Below are positions 36,483 to 48,800 of a stretch of 64,000 nt of DNA, piece after piece; within the stretch, counting starts at the first letter, position 1; each line of letters starts with the position of its first letter. Position numbers and translations under genes: made by a program. The notes under the pieces are model-generated. The model searched no databases. It was not told the origin of the DNA and was given only the letters and a program-made list of their open reading frames with translations. Source of the stretch: Jaapia argillacea MUCL 33604. Taxonomy: Eukaryota > Basidiomycota > Agaricomycetes > Jaapiales > Jaapiaceae. The DNA lies in contig KL197710.1 of the NCBI GenBank assembly GCA_000697665.1, positions 1,051,923 through 1,115,922 of the forward strand, in the 5' to 3' direction.

Positions 36483-36971
36483 CACTGTTACATTGTAAAA
36501 GGCACGAAGAAAAGATGGAAACTGAAAGTGTCGCTACCTTGCCGCTGCAGGTGTCGGTGCGTACTCCGGAGTGAAAGCATTATGTTCCCTGTCCAGGACA
36601 TGAAGTATCATACCGCTGTTGGTGTCGAGATTGAGGTATGCTCAGTGCACCCCCGCAATCTCCAACTTCAGACATATAAAGGGAATGAACATCTGATTGT
36701 CCAAGGCTGACTCTCAGAGAGCGACGGAAGGCACGGTGCGACAGCGAAGACGTCGGTGGTGGAAGTAGTGTAGGCAGGTAGACTTGAGGCTTGAAACTTG
36801 AAGGGAGTCGGGGACTGGCGCTTGCCGCCGCTACGATTCATACTCATGAACAGGGTCGCGAGGTAGAACTGTCCGATGTAATGCGGTTGACAGCGTGAAC
36901 GATAGCATATGTATGATGTGGGGATCATGATATTAGATCAAAGCTTAACGATACAGGTACGGGCTACTCGC
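36483..36971. other. Convergent intergenic region
   Basis: Lies between the stop codons of the F-box gene (+) and MPP alpha (-). Probably two 3' UTRs; nothing else is seen. Confidence 0.4.
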
Positions 36972-38671
36972 TCATGCACCTCCAACACCATACTTGCGGA
37001 GAGTAACTGCATAGTCTCCGACATCCTCATGGCCCATGCAGACAACAGTCGCCTTGTTCCCCGACTCAGGACCAAAGATCCGCATGGCGACTCGACGAAC
37101 AGACTCTGCAGTCACTTCGTCAATCTTGTCGCACATCTCCGACACTGGAATCTTGCGATTATGCACAAGGATCTACAACGTAACAGTCAGAAACACAGCA
37201 ACCCTGGTGAAAAAGATAGATGGAACGTACCTGTCGACCAAGATCCTCAACCTCCACCGCCCGACTCTCCAAAGCCATCACCAAACTCGATTTGAGCTGA
37301 TTCTTAGCCCTGTTCAACTCCCCCTTCGGCACCGGCTGATACAACAACAAACTAAGTTGATGTACCAAATGTGGTAAAATCTGTCCTGGCGAGTTGCCCT
37401 GATGTTGTGGTCCAGCAGGTAAGAACGAAGCGAACAACCCAAACAACGACGAGTCGGTGTAAATGTGGTGGAAGGAAGCGCAGTGGTCGATTTGTGGGTA
37501 ATGGTTCAAGATGTGCGTGTATAAACGGGAATACATGCCCTTTCCCGGACCACCTGCTGAGAAGCTGCCTCCGCCGCCGAGGAGAACTTGGATGGTGGCT
37601 AGAGCGTAGATGTCGTCGTCGTGGATACCTACTCCTTCGAATCCGAGGTAGAGGTGGTTGAATTCGGATTCGGGGTTGGGGATGAATTTGTGTCCGCCTG
37701 TGTAGGTAGAGCGGGTGTTGACGGCTGATGAGACGGGGTAGGGAGGGTCGGGGAGGGCCCCTGGAGAGGTGGGGTACAAGTAGGATGATGCGGCGCGCGA
37801 GAGGGTCTTGTAAATGGATGGGGACGGGGAGGAGGAAGGGAGGAGATGAGAGGGTACTTGTTGTTGCAGGTTGGCTAGGCGCGACGTTGACAAGGGTTGA
37901 GGAGTGGGGATGGGGGCGTATTTGAGTGATGAGAAGTACTTGTCTGCCAACTCGACAAGCTCCTCGTGCTGGACTCCTGCTCCAGCGATAACCATCCTTT
38001 CTGGTCGATACCAGTCGTTCATGTATCGTCTGATAACATCTTGGTCGACGAGGTCTATCCGGTCCTCTGGACAAAGCAACGGGTTTCCGAGCGTTTTATA
38101 GTCATAAGCGACCTCGTGCATGATCTCCGGTAGGATCATCTCTGCCTTTGAAGTGATCTCCCGTATCTCATATCGGGCAGCTTCCCTTTGGGACTCGAGT
38201 TCCTCTGGTAGATACGAAGCGTTCAGAACGGTGTCGGAGATGAGAGACAGAGCGAGGGGAGCCTTTTGAGCAAAGTGGGAGGATTGGTACATGATCGACT
38301 CTCTTGACGAGGAGCACAGTATTTGACCACCCAAGGCGTCGATAGCGGTGGACATTTCGGCGTCTGACCGTGAGCCAGTGGACTACGACACCTGTTGAGC
38401 ATACAGAAGCTGAAAAATGCAAAACGAAGCTCACCTTGAAGGCCATCCTGTCTATGAAGTGACTGACACCGGACGTTGATGGTGTCTCATACCGCGAACC
38501 AGCGTCAACATACAGACCGACTGCAGCGAAATGACCTGGGGTGGATTCTGTGGCAACCCGAATTTTATTTGGAAGGGTAGTGATTTGAACAGGGGGATTT
38601 GGGGCGAGCTGGGAGAGACATCGACGCTGAGACCGGGAAGCCCTGACCACAGAAGTTGCTGCTCGTCGCAT
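36972..38671 (-). CDS. MAS2: Mitochondrial processing peptidase alpha subunit
   Basis: This is the substrate-recognition subunit of the matrix presequence protease (M16 family; partner Mas1/beta-MPP carries the zinc site). I chose the ATG at 38671 because it gives an Arg/Ser/Ala-rich, acid-free presequence ([20 protein letters not shown]); an in-frame ATG at 38734 would put unrelated residues in front. [40 protein letters not shown] and FIDRMAFK follow, the last occupying the position of the zinc motif but without the HxxEH pattern, as expected for alpha. [20 protein letters not shown], the substrate-binding glycine-rich loop [40 protein letters not shown] and [20 protein letters not shown] follow. 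Two introns were read. A Pro/Ser-rich insert (about 37740-37900) separates the two halves. Confidence 0.93.
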
Positions 38672-38734
38672 CCTGCCAAGTCGTGGTTTGAGCCAAACTG
38701 CAAAGCCGGCAGACCAATGACGCTGACACATCAC

Positions 38735-39281
38735 GGGTCACAGCGTGTGATGTGTGACTCTGTAACTTCCGGCACACGACCATGGCTTCTTTGGCTGCAC
38801 ACACCCACCGCCGTGCGAGAACAGTATTCATCTTATTGGTTGTCTCTGTGTGTGCTCTCAGCTCAGAATATCAAGGGATGCCCGGGACTATGAGGCAGTG
38901 ACGTTGCTGCCAACGTTGTATCGTATCCGCCATCTCGACGACCTGCCTATGCAGACCCAGGATTGCAACAGGTCAGATTCGGTTTAATCCTGCGTGCGAG
39001 TCCAGGCATTGCGGCATAAGGAAGCTGGCCGACCACGGTTTTTTGCATAGCTTAGGTGCATCCGCCCTCGGGTTGGCTTCCGTTCTGATGGTACGTGTCT
39101 GTCTTCGTTGAGTGTTCCCGACGGTGACCAATCGATTACTTTAGATGAAACCACTGCTCATGGAATTTAATCCACTGCCCTGGACTGCCCTTCCATCCGG
39201 TGCCATCATCGAGTTCGAGGTTATGCTGGTTTTACGGGCTGAAGAGTATGTTATGATTTAGGTATAACCCACGGTCACCAC
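38735..39281. other. Intergenic between MPP alpha and tRNA-Cys
   Basis: Upstream region of MPP alpha (-). Contains one weak plus-strand candidate listed separately; otherwise nothing recognised. Confidence 0.35.
39145..39261 (+). CDS. Possible short 3' exon or micro-ORF (38 codons)
   Basis: ATG at 39145 opens a 38-codon frame (MKPLLMEFNPLPWTALPSGA to the stop at 39259-39261) directly after a canonical-looking acceptor (tttag). A preceding piece ending LGASALGLASVLM is followed by a gtacgt donor at about 39091, so a two-exon small gene is conceivable. I could not place a start codon for it and know no relative. It is weak evidence. Confidence 0.2.
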   Translation: MKPLLMEFNPLPWTALPSGAIIEFEVMLVLRAEEYVMI

Positions 39282-39372
39282 GTCGGCATAGCTAAGTGGT
39301 TATAGCATGCGATTGCAGTTCAATCATAAGCTCTGTATCGCAGGGTCGCGTGTTCAAATCACGCTGCTGACT
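39282..39372 (+). tRNA. tRNA-Cys(GCA), intron-containing
   Basis: The acceptor strands GTCGGCA (39282-39288) and TGCTGAC (39365-39371) pair with one G-U, and the discriminator is U (39372), as is typical for tRNA-Cys. The D arm GCTA/TAGC is at 39291-39306, and the T arm GCGTG-TTCAAAT-CACGC at 39348-39364 is perfectly paired. The anticodon stem TGCGA/TCGCA encloses a loop starting TTGCAG, giving anticodon GCA at 39315-39317. An intron of about 18 nt sits at 39319-39336, just 3' of the anticodon loop purine. Confidence 0.93.
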
Positions 39373-39591
39373 TAGAACTTATTGCTGTAACGTTTTACAT
39401 TGACTGCAAATTATTTTGCCCAACTTTTGGTTATCGAGCGACGCACTACTTAGACCAGTTTGCCGCTGTCTTGTGCCTCCCCACCACCCGTACCCCAATA
39501 AATGACATAGATCTCTCACACAAATGTTATGCCTCCTCACAGTCGTTATATGTTTCGAACTGATCTGCATACCATCTCCCCATCCACGAGT

Positions 39592-40111
39592 TCAATCAAG
39601 ATTCGTAAAAAGCCAGCCATCTTCTCGCAATACATCTACAGCCCGCCCTGCTTCCTCTCCAGGAACCAAGACATAATCCGTGTTCCTGCAGGAAATTTAG
39701 CCTCAGCTCGTCCCTGCTACAATGCACTCACCAAGTCGACACGGCAAAGATGGGGATGCCTTTCTTGCCCAGAGGAGACGTGAAGCCGCTGAGGACACCC
39801 GTTAGACCTATGGTCGAATTATCCCCTGTGTCTTCGGTCTCGAAGCGGTGAAAAGTACCAAAGTCCATAGGCCCCGTTATTTTGATACACCTCCACTTGG
39901 CTTCGTACTTCACCTCCTGATCAGGGATCGATTCCCCAACAATGGAGATCTCTTCATCAGTTCGAGTGATATTGATGAACCCCGCCCCTTGCCCCCCAAG
40001 CCGTTGCAACAAACCCTCAGGTATCTGATCACCAACTTTGATTTGAATAACGAAGAACGGATTTGGTAACAACTGTAGACCAAGACAAGGATGATTGGAT
40101 GGAGGAGACAT
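39592..40111 (-). CDS. ACT-domain protein, COG3603/CASTOR-like
   Basis: This is a small two-ACT-fold protein matching a family also found in bacteria (COG3603-type, ACT_7). Motifs in order: LQLLPNPFFVIQIK; GAGFINITRTDEEISIVGES; KWRCIKITGPMDFG; LTGVLSGFTSPLGKKGIPIF; AVSTWNTDYVLVPGEEAGRA; and the end DGWLFTNLD. ACT folds bind amino acids; animal CASTOR proteins sense arginine for TORC1. The ligand and role here are unknown. Two introns were read: one of 51 nt inside MDFG|LTG and one joining STW to NTDY. I prefer the ATG at 40111 (MSPPSNHP); 40141 is an in-frame alternative. Confidence 0.8.
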
Positions 40112-40204
40112 TGTAAAGATTATTTGGACCAGAGAAGTCACGGTGTGGGTAAATTGTCATACATAGGGCTGGTGGAATAAATAGGCCTTCTCTCTCGTGA
40201 ACAT

Positions 40205-42214
40205 CTAAGAACCCACGATAACCGGAGTGTAATCCTGAGCGTGGCTACTTCCAGTATATACAGTTTCTTGAACACTTCCACTAGGTACAGCATCACTGGT
40301 GAAAGCAGTGGAGCCGCTGTAGGCCACGAGTAAATTGCTACCGGAGGTGACCTGGCGATTGCCACATGAGAAAGCGGCGAAGTTCACGAAATCAAAGACA
40401 CCTACGGCAGAGAAGGTGGAAGCGGATACTCCGCTACCGCAAGAGAATGTTCCGCTTGAAACGCCGCAGTTTCCCTTGGACGTTGTCATCGTAAAGCTGG
40501 ACGTGGTACCAGTGAAGGTATAGGTAGCCAAAGTTTGGGTGGACCACGTTCCAGCTGACAACAGACCGCCAACGGTGCTGCCCGATGATTCGATAGCTTT
40601 GATAGTACCCTTTGAAGGTAAGCTTCCGCCAGTGGGGCCTCCACCCTGGGAATTGTCAGAATGATCAACAGTTTAAGAAGGGAAAAGCAGGATACGCACT
40701 GGGCTAGTCGTCTAGAAGGCGATCACGGGAGTGAGTAAAAGATTATAGCCTAGATGTGATGGCCTTACAGTGGTCGTGGCCGAGCCAGACTTGGGAGGGT
40801 ATGAGATGCCACTTGTTGGGCAGGATCCTGATTGTGGTGCATCTGTGGTAAATCAAGTGAGCTACCTTGTGGCGCGCAACTGCAGCAACAAAATACGAAC
40901 CGATGGCAACAAAGGTACCGTCAATCACAGAGCCTTTGATGTTGAAATACCAGCTGATAGCGTCCAGCGTGCTGCCGTCGCAGTTAAGAGCAGGTGTATA
41001 TCCCTACAACGCCGATGATCACCTCGATGGGATGGTGGAACTACAAAGTTACGCACGGACGCGGTCTTGAGCGCGGATGCAAGGGTTGAATAAGTGTATG
41101 TCGCGCTGGTGGACGGGGTGATGCCCTGACTCGACAACCAGGTGTAGGTGGGGAGAGTCTACCAAAGAATGAGCCTCCGCTCTGAGCCAGCGAGGTGAAT
41201 GACAAACCTGGAAAAGTTTGACTACGGTTTGGAAGAACGCTACGGCCTGGACGGAGATCACTTCGAGGAGCGATTATTCAGAACTGCAGACCGTACCTCA
41301 GCTCCAGTGGGGCTCCCGTTCGGCAAGCAAGAAGGCTCGAGGGTGCTGAGTAGTAGAATGAGGGACTCTGACGCAATTTATAATCGGTTTGACATACCTA
41401 TAACAAGTCCCGTGTGTGGCCCATTCGTGCTTGGGAGGGATAGACTTTGATAATGGTGACTAGACGAAGGCAAAGTTTCCACATACCTCCCAGAATTGTT
41501 CGTTCTGGCCATTAATATCGACCCAATACTGTGAAATGCGTCAGCGGGGAATTTTGGAGGGTTCATCCCAGATCTCACCGTTTGCATATAAGAAAGGGTG
41601 CTGCTCGCTCCCTGGGCCGTCAGAAGCTATGAAACAAAATTCAATAACAGGTTCTACGGACGGCACGGTTACTCACTCCGGAAATATTCGTATAATCACG
41701 GGTAGAGTCGCAATTCTCGCTGTAAGTTAGGTCGCAACTGTCTAATGGATGAGAAGGATAGAAGGAGTGTGAGTATTCATTTGACGTACTGATCAGGCCA
41801 CAATCCTACGAAGTAGAGTCAGACCGGACGGAATTACAGAGAGCGGTTTGAACTTACCGTGGATGGTCCAACTATTACTAGGACCTGTGGAAGGATTGGT
41901 ATCCCAGAACTGGCAGCCGTTCAGCTTCGTACAGAAATTTCTCATCCTTCCCACTTACTTGAGTTTGCAAGAGCAACCCCTAGAAAAATTCGAGTATCAA
42001 TATCACAGTTGGACCACTTGAATCCTCGACTGACTCCAGGAGATTCAAAGCAGCACAAGTTACTTTGAGTGGTTCTATTGTGGCAGGAAGCGGGACCAGA
42101 CGTAGAGCATCCCGAGCTAATCCTCTTGAATAAGTCCATAGGCCCAACAGGCGTAATGAGAGGAGAAGCAAGCGCAGAGCCCAGGAGGGCACCAAGCACC
42201 AGCAACGAGAACAT
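40205..42214 (-). CDS. RNY1: Secreted/vacuolar ribonuclease T2 with C-terminal extension (RNY1-like)
   Basis: This is a T2-family endoribonuclease. A signal peptide (MFSLLVLGALLGSALA) precedes a Cys-rich start (CSTSGPASCHN, NLCCFESPGG). The two catalytic histidine boxes are present: TIHGLWPD (CAS I, split by an intron after the His codon's following G) and HEWATHGTC (CAS II). QYWVDINGQNEQFW precedes CAS II. AVAFFQTVVKLFQ, LPTYTWLSSQGITPS and a GYTPALNC segment follow. A Ser/Thr/Gly linker leads to a C-terminal domain of about 115 residues (SKGTIKAIESSGSTVGGLLS; CGVSSGTFSCGSG; FAAFSCGNRQV), the kind of extension seen in fungal Rny1. There are many short introns. The family cleaves tRNA and rRNA in the vacuole or outside the cell. 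Confidence 0.9.
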
Positions 42215-43157
42215 CCTGAGGTTTCGAGGTCGAAGGGAATGAGTTCACTGAGTCCCTTCAATTTGGGCACCCTTCTTATTGCCAGACGCACGTTGATAAG
42301 AAAGGGCAGGACCGGGGGAACATGAGACCCAGATGCAAAGGACTCTTAGCAAGATCTCACCACCATCCGGTCAGGTCACATTGTGCGAGAATCAGAAGGT
42401 AGCCAAGTCCATGCGTTTGAGATCAACGAACCAATTATCGCATAATATGGTCGGGTCAAAGGAACGTTCATTGCAATGCAAAGAAATTTGAGGCACAATC
42501 CGCATGACCTAGCTTGACATATGGCCATGACGGTCGACAACCGCATGAGCATTCTTTGAATCGCACCCGGGCTCTGACAGGGTAGGAAAGGAGTAGGCTG
42601 GAGCGACGAAGAAGAAGCAGATTAGACTCCGAGTGTCCTGAACAGCATATGGGTTGAACTTCCGTTCTCCAGGCTAGCTCCACCATATCGTCGTGGACCC
42701 GTGTGCTGCTGACCACGTCCCCAGAAATCGAAGAACAAGAGAAATTTCAAGAGGAATCTTATGGTATCCACACGTGCGATATCGAAGCAGATTTCGCATG
42801 ATTTTCCGTTCGAAGTCCGTCAGCAATGACGCTGCCGCTCGCACTGTATGGCCAATGTGAGATATTGCTATGTTCTCGAAGTACTCAGCGTTGAGTGGCA
42901 GTGTGGGTTGACAAAGTTCGCGAATCGACGATCATGCCGCGGTGGTTGTGGTGGCGGTTGCTTGGCACAGTACACAAGTACACTATCTGCCCATCCCCGC
43001 AATCGTGCCAGTGGCACCAGAATTTCAACCGCGGTGACCTTAGAACTGATGGAGAGATAAGTACTTCAAGGGTATCTGTATCCAGGTAGATAGCTACTGC
43101 AGACATAAAGCAACGCGTGGGTAGGATATTGAGGAGAAATACAAGACCAGGCACATC
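42215..43157. other. Intergenic, RNase T2 upstream region
   Basis: About 940 bp between the RNase T2 start (-) and the MSC7 stop (-). No gene, tRNA boxes or repeats were recognised. Confidence 0.4.
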
Positions 43158-45588
43158 TTATCGACCAGTCGCTCCCATGAGTTTCGTCAGCGAACGGAAC
43201 CTCGCATGCCAGGTGTCAGCATACAGAACTCCAACCAAACCACTCACGAAGTCCCTGCGAAAGCGGTCAGGTGGGCTCAGTAGGCAGGAGAGGAGAACAA
43301 GGGGTTACCAGCTTTGCACCAGCGATGCGATAGGATAGTCGAGTACTTTAGGGATGCTGGTCTGCACCAACCAAGGCCAGCGATCTACGACGATTGCCTT
43401 GGGATTGGTGAGGGATCGTAGACCCTCGGGACCACCTACGCGAGGGCGTCAATGGGAATTCAAAGCTAGAAGAGGAAGGAAGAAACCGCACCAAAACGAC
43501 CATATCCGCTGGCCTTCACACCACCGAATGGAAGATCTTGGCTGTTGGCCAACGAGATGAACAGGGGGGTAAATGCACGACCAATTTTCACTTACTTCAA
43601 CTGGAAGGGAGTCAGTGACAGAAGCATAGAGGATATGAAGAGGACTGACATAAAAAACGCCGAAATCATTGATAGAGACCATTCCGCATTCCAATTCCTT
43701 GGCAACTTGCATACATTTCTCTTCGCTAGGACCGAAGACGCTAGCGCCTAGGCCGTAACGTGTCCCGTTCGCAATCGCAATCGCTTCTTCGATAGTGTCG
43801 TACTTCATGAGCAGGGCAACGGGAGCAAATACTAACGACCACACTTAGCGGGTGTATCCCGTACAAGGCAACAGATCACTCACATTCTTCCTGTGCGATT
43901 CTTGTCTCTTGAGGTACATCTCCAACAAGTGTTGGGGTGAAGAATGCTCCCTCTTCATGGTATGCGTGTCTAAATCTTGTTCCACCGGCCTCGATGATTG
44001 CACCAGCATTTTTGGCCTCCTGAATAACCTGCTCGAGGAAGTCGAAGCGATCCCGCGAAATCATGGCCCCGCAGTCGATGGCATTGATGTAACCTTCTGC
44101 TTGTGGTGGTAAGACGGATCCAGGAGTAAGTTTGGCAACACGTTCCAGGAGCATCATGTACAGTTCATCATATTGCGATGTATGCACAATCAGCCGTTCA
44201 ATACCGATGCAGTTCTGGCCGGAATTTTGGCTGTGTCGGGTCAGAGCATGAAAACGATAAAAAGTGGCGAGAAAACGTACTAAATACCCCTCATCCAAAT
44301 ACTGATCCACTTGTTGAGGTCAGTGGCTGGCATGATAACGGCTGGGTCTTTCCCACCAAGCTCGAGTGTGACGGGAGTTAGATGATCAGTTGCTGCAATG
44401 GCAACCTGCGACGCATTAGCTTTCTGCTGAGGACATATGACAGGAGTACGCACCTTTCGTCCAACTTCTTCAGAGCCAATGAACGTAATGTGCTTGATAA
44501 TCGGTGACTTTGTCAATGCCTCCGCTTGGTTCGGCCAGCAGCAGACAAGCTAGGGGAAAGGGTAAGGTTATGGGCACGGGCATCCAAATAATAACGAACC
44601 TGAACGAGATCAGGGTTATGGCCACAGACACGAAGGCACTCTTGAACGGCTCCCACAAACCAGGTGGTGGACCAAATGACATGTTCGGAGCATTTGACAA
44701 CGACTCCGTTTCCAGCAAAAAGGGCCGCTAATATAGGAGACCAGGCGTTATGAAGAGCTAGAAAAGGCGTCAGAACGTATATCATACACAATGATCCCGG
44801 GACCAACGGTAATTCCAAGACACGATGGCGGCTACAACTCCCAAGGGTTCGAAATGAACCTCCGATGTCTTGTAGCTGAGCATAAGATTGGTTCTTCTGG
44901 ACTCGGGCTTCAGAACCCGCTCGCCATTTGAAATGAGCCAATCCATCTTGGAGCACGTAGTGAGAATTTCGCCCAGAGCAGCGTCGACCACTACGAGACT
45001 GTGAGCGATACATGCAGAAGAGCGAGCAGCCATCACTCACGAGTCTTTCCCGTATCCCGGCACGCGACTCTCGCACAGACGTCCTGATTTTCCACAAGCC
45101 ACTTCTTCAAGCTCCTGATTACCCGACGTCGATCCGCGAAAGAAGTTCCACGATACAGCCTCTGTGCTTCAGCTGCCTTTTCGATCTTGTGCGTGATTTC
45201 TCCACCGTCGTCAGCAACGAATGTATGGATATGCATGCCGGTGGCAGGATCAAAGCTGGTGATGTATTCTCGTCCAGGAGGGCAAAACGGAGGGAGCAAC
45301 CGGTCGTCTCTTCTATGAGAGTCCAGAGAGGGGTTGTTGACAGTCACACCGATCCAGCCAGGTTCCGCTGCCTAGAGAAACAAAGCATGTTTAAATTTCC
45401 GAAAAAGTTGAACCAACGAAAGGCGTGTCACTCGCCTCGGGCCCATGCCAGCGGAATGGTATCGCCCTGCTCCTCATATCCTGATATCGTCTGAAGACCA
45501 GCCAGATGCCGAGAACAAAGAAAACCGTGAGCGGGGTAATAAAATCAACCCCGTCGTCGTCATATTCGTCAGAGTGAAACATATCCAA
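43158..45588 (-). CDS. MSC7: MSC7-type membrane-anchored aldehyde dehydrogenase
   Basis: This is an NAD(P)-dependent aldehyde dehydrogenase of the fungal Msc7 group. The N-terminal acidic start ([13 protein letters not shown]) is followed by one transmembrane helix ([17 protein letters not shown]) and a basic stretch, so it is membrane-anchored. [18 protein letters not shown] and the ALDH fold follow: [17 protein letters not shown] (Rossmann segment), [27 protein letters not shown] (general-base Glu), [16 protein letters not shown] (catalytic Cys), [22 protein letters not shown]-terminal exon pair ends [16 protein letters not shown] and KLMGATGR, probably a second membrane-associated segment. 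The yeast gene was named from a meiotic recombination screen; its substrate is not firmly known. About ten introns. The first intron's donor can be read two ways. Confidence 0.87.
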
Positions 45589-45836
45589 GTCCGATTAACA
45601 GGGAGGGGAACCCAGCAACTAGTCGTAGCGTGATACAAGTCTGAAGTTTGAACCAAAAGTCAAAGCACGAGCAGACAAAGTTTACGAGACGTGTTTATTG
45701 ACCACGTGCGACGCGCTCTTTGCGATTGTTGCTGTCTGTGTACACTCGCGGGTCCCTTACATTACCACCCCCCAACTCTGAGCATATAAATTACTAGTAC
45801 TGGCTTGTAACATACGGGACAGATGGAACCCAAAAG

Positions 45837-48800
45837 CTATGAAGAAGAAGACGAAGCCCGCGACCTGGTTGAGCCAAGCAAGATAGGCCAATCTGCGCTT
45901 CGCCGGCACATCTCACGAAATGCACCTCCAGGTTTGTCGATCAACGCCTTGGGAGTATCGTACTCCAGAATCTCTCCCCCTCCGAGCACCAAGATACGGT
46001 CATAATCAATGATAGTCTTGAGCCGATGTGCGATGGTGATCACCAGCATGTCGGATAATACCTCTCTGATCGTGGTTTGTATCTTTCAAGTTCAAATAAT
46101 CAACACCAATCTATTAGTAAAGGCAGAGTGATAACCGCACCTGATCATCCAGGTTAGAATCTATCTGCGAGGTAGCCTCATCCATCACGACGATGGAAGT
46201 TCGTCGCAGTACTGCTCTTGCCAACGCGACGAGCTGTCGCTCTCCTGCACTTAAAGATCCACCTTGACTAATTGGCATGTCCAAGCTGATCTCAGACGCT
46301 TCCACGCCATTCCGCCTTCGCTTCAAGAGTGACGTCAAGTGGCATCTCTCTAGCACTTCCCAACATTCGTCATCCGAGTGCTCGCCGAATGGATCCAGAT
46401 TGCTACGAAGGGTACCGGAGAATAGCGATACATCCTGGCTCACGATAGTCTACCACGGGAATTTAATACGGGCAAATTCCAAGAGACGTCCAAGACTCAC
46501 AATTCGGGTTCTTAGATCTTCAAGTCCAATTGTCGATATGTCAATGCCATCAATGCTGCGGAGAAGCAAGCTTGAGGATAGATATCCCGCCACACACTTA
46601 CTATTCAACTCACATAATTCGACCTTCACTGGCTTCAACCATTCGCAATAGCGACAGCGCTAGGGTAGACTTGCCTAAGAACTTCGTCAGCGGCAAACTA
46701 CCAGCAAACAATGAGGACAAACCTGATCCCGTCCGACCCACCTGATTGGAGGGCTGTGTAAGCATCCAATAATAAAGTCAAGGGACAACGAGAGTACGCA
46801 CGACACCAATCTTTTCGGATGGCTTGACACTGAACGAGAGATGATGCAGGACTGCTGGTAGATCAGGAGCATATCGGACAACCAAGCCGCGGACTTCAAG
46901 ACTCCCACTCGTGCTGGGCCAGTAAGCCGGTGGTCGGCAGTTTTCGATAACAGGAGGTGCCTCCTGAGGGACATCGAGATACTCGATGATTCGTTCCACG
47001 GAGTTAAAATCTAGCTCCAACTGAGCAGCGACCCTGATATAGGAATTTAGTTAGAGTAGAGTAGACAGAACAGTTACACCTGACCTACCGAACGAGAAGT
47101 CGAGAAGCATCTGCGAAGACACCGGCTTGCACAATAACAAGAGCAGCGAAGCCGTCGGAAACGCCAGTCCAGAGCGCGAACACAGTGGTCAGGAAGACAA
47201 CAACAGACCCAAGACCTTATTTGGAATGATGAGACTCCTCCGAGTGAGAGTAATCAAGGGGAGCTTACAATCGTAGCGCCATTGTAACCAACCACTTACA
47301 AGCCACTAAGTATAGGAATGAGCCACGGAGAGACATTTGATAAACTACGATGCTCACGTATACGTGATCGAATCCTTGGAACTTATCGACCTTGGTGTAG
47401 AAACCATCTTGGTAGCGCGACTCCATCCCGAAGGCCCGTATATGAGGTAGACCTCGAAGAAGTTCATCGAACCCAGCAAAAGCTGGGGACAACGATACAC
47501 TCTCCAACCGACGCAGATCTCTGGATGCCGCCACAAATCTTGGTGCCAAACGGATATACAGCCATGCAATTACCAACGCAAAAGGAGCAAATTTCGGGAC
47601 CACCCAAATAATGACGAGGAAGGAGGCGACGAAATTGAACGTGCCCGATAGTGCTGCTCTTGCCGAGTTTTGGAGGGCACCATCCACCGTGTTAATGTCC
47701 GACGTGAAGCGGTTAAGGATCCTGCCGATCGGTGTGACATCGAAGAAGCGAGCAGGGGCTCTGACGAGTCTGTTGAGCATCGCTATGAAGAGGGAGCGAG
47801 ACGCTTGTAGGCTAGCGTAGTAGCCAAGGGCGATGTATGTGCAAAGGGTGGCTGCACCGGCTATAGAGATGTAAAGGTAGATTGCCAACCACGGCCGGAC
47901 GTCCACATCGGGGGGAGGGAGTTGGTCCCATAGGAGGGTCTTCGTAGCAAATGTGGCAAATCTCGATGCTGGCGTAGGAGCATTGTCGTAGGCTTCACCC
48001 CACTTGGCGAGGAAGACCTAATGAGTAGTGCTGAGTGCATATACAAACACCGGGGAAGATTGTCTCACTTGATTGGTGATGTTGATGACACGAATCATAA
48101 GCATGAGGAAGATGGTGAGGATCCAAGAGAATATCCCAGCCGCATGGATGTAAGTCATGTAGGTTCGAAGAGAGACCCTGCCTTCAGCCCTATACTCGGC
48201 GTCGATCAATTTACCATTGACAACCCTGGGTGACTTCCCTTCTTTGTCGTCCACTTCACTATCCGCTTCGTTATCTGCGAGAATTGTTACCGCGGAAACA
48301 GGTTCGTCAGGTTGAATGTCTTCCTCAATTTCAACGATTTTCTGTAATAACCCTGCGTCTTGTAGCTCTTGGATAGACCCTTGATGGAGAACCCTTCCCT
48401 GGCCGAGCTCAACCAAGTAGCTTGCGATGGGGAGGCAAAGACTAATGTGGTGCGTGACAAGGATTATCGTCCTGCCTTGTGCAAACTCCCCTGAAAAACA
48501 GTTTTGGACCAAATGCTGGGCTGTGTGCATATCAACCGCTGCCAATCTGTGGAAATATGTTGAGCTCGGTATCAGATTAGGAGCCTCAAGATCAGGCTCA
48601 CGGGTCGTCCAACAATATGCACTGCGAAGAAATGTCAGGTTGGTGTAAAGGGCAGGAACATATTCACGTACGGTCGCTTCTGAGTAGAGAGCACGAGCGA
48701 GTGCAATGCGAGCTCTTTGACCACCAGAAAGAGTGATGCCCTTCTCTCCAATTTCTGGAAGGGGTGAGCTACGACTGTTTTCAAGATGGAGAATAATCAC

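Noticed and set aside
45371-45450. Further GC-AG intron in MSC7 (donor gcgagt)
   Set aside because: A GT donor four bases downstream paired with the next AG gives an equally good reading frame, so a GC donor is not required.
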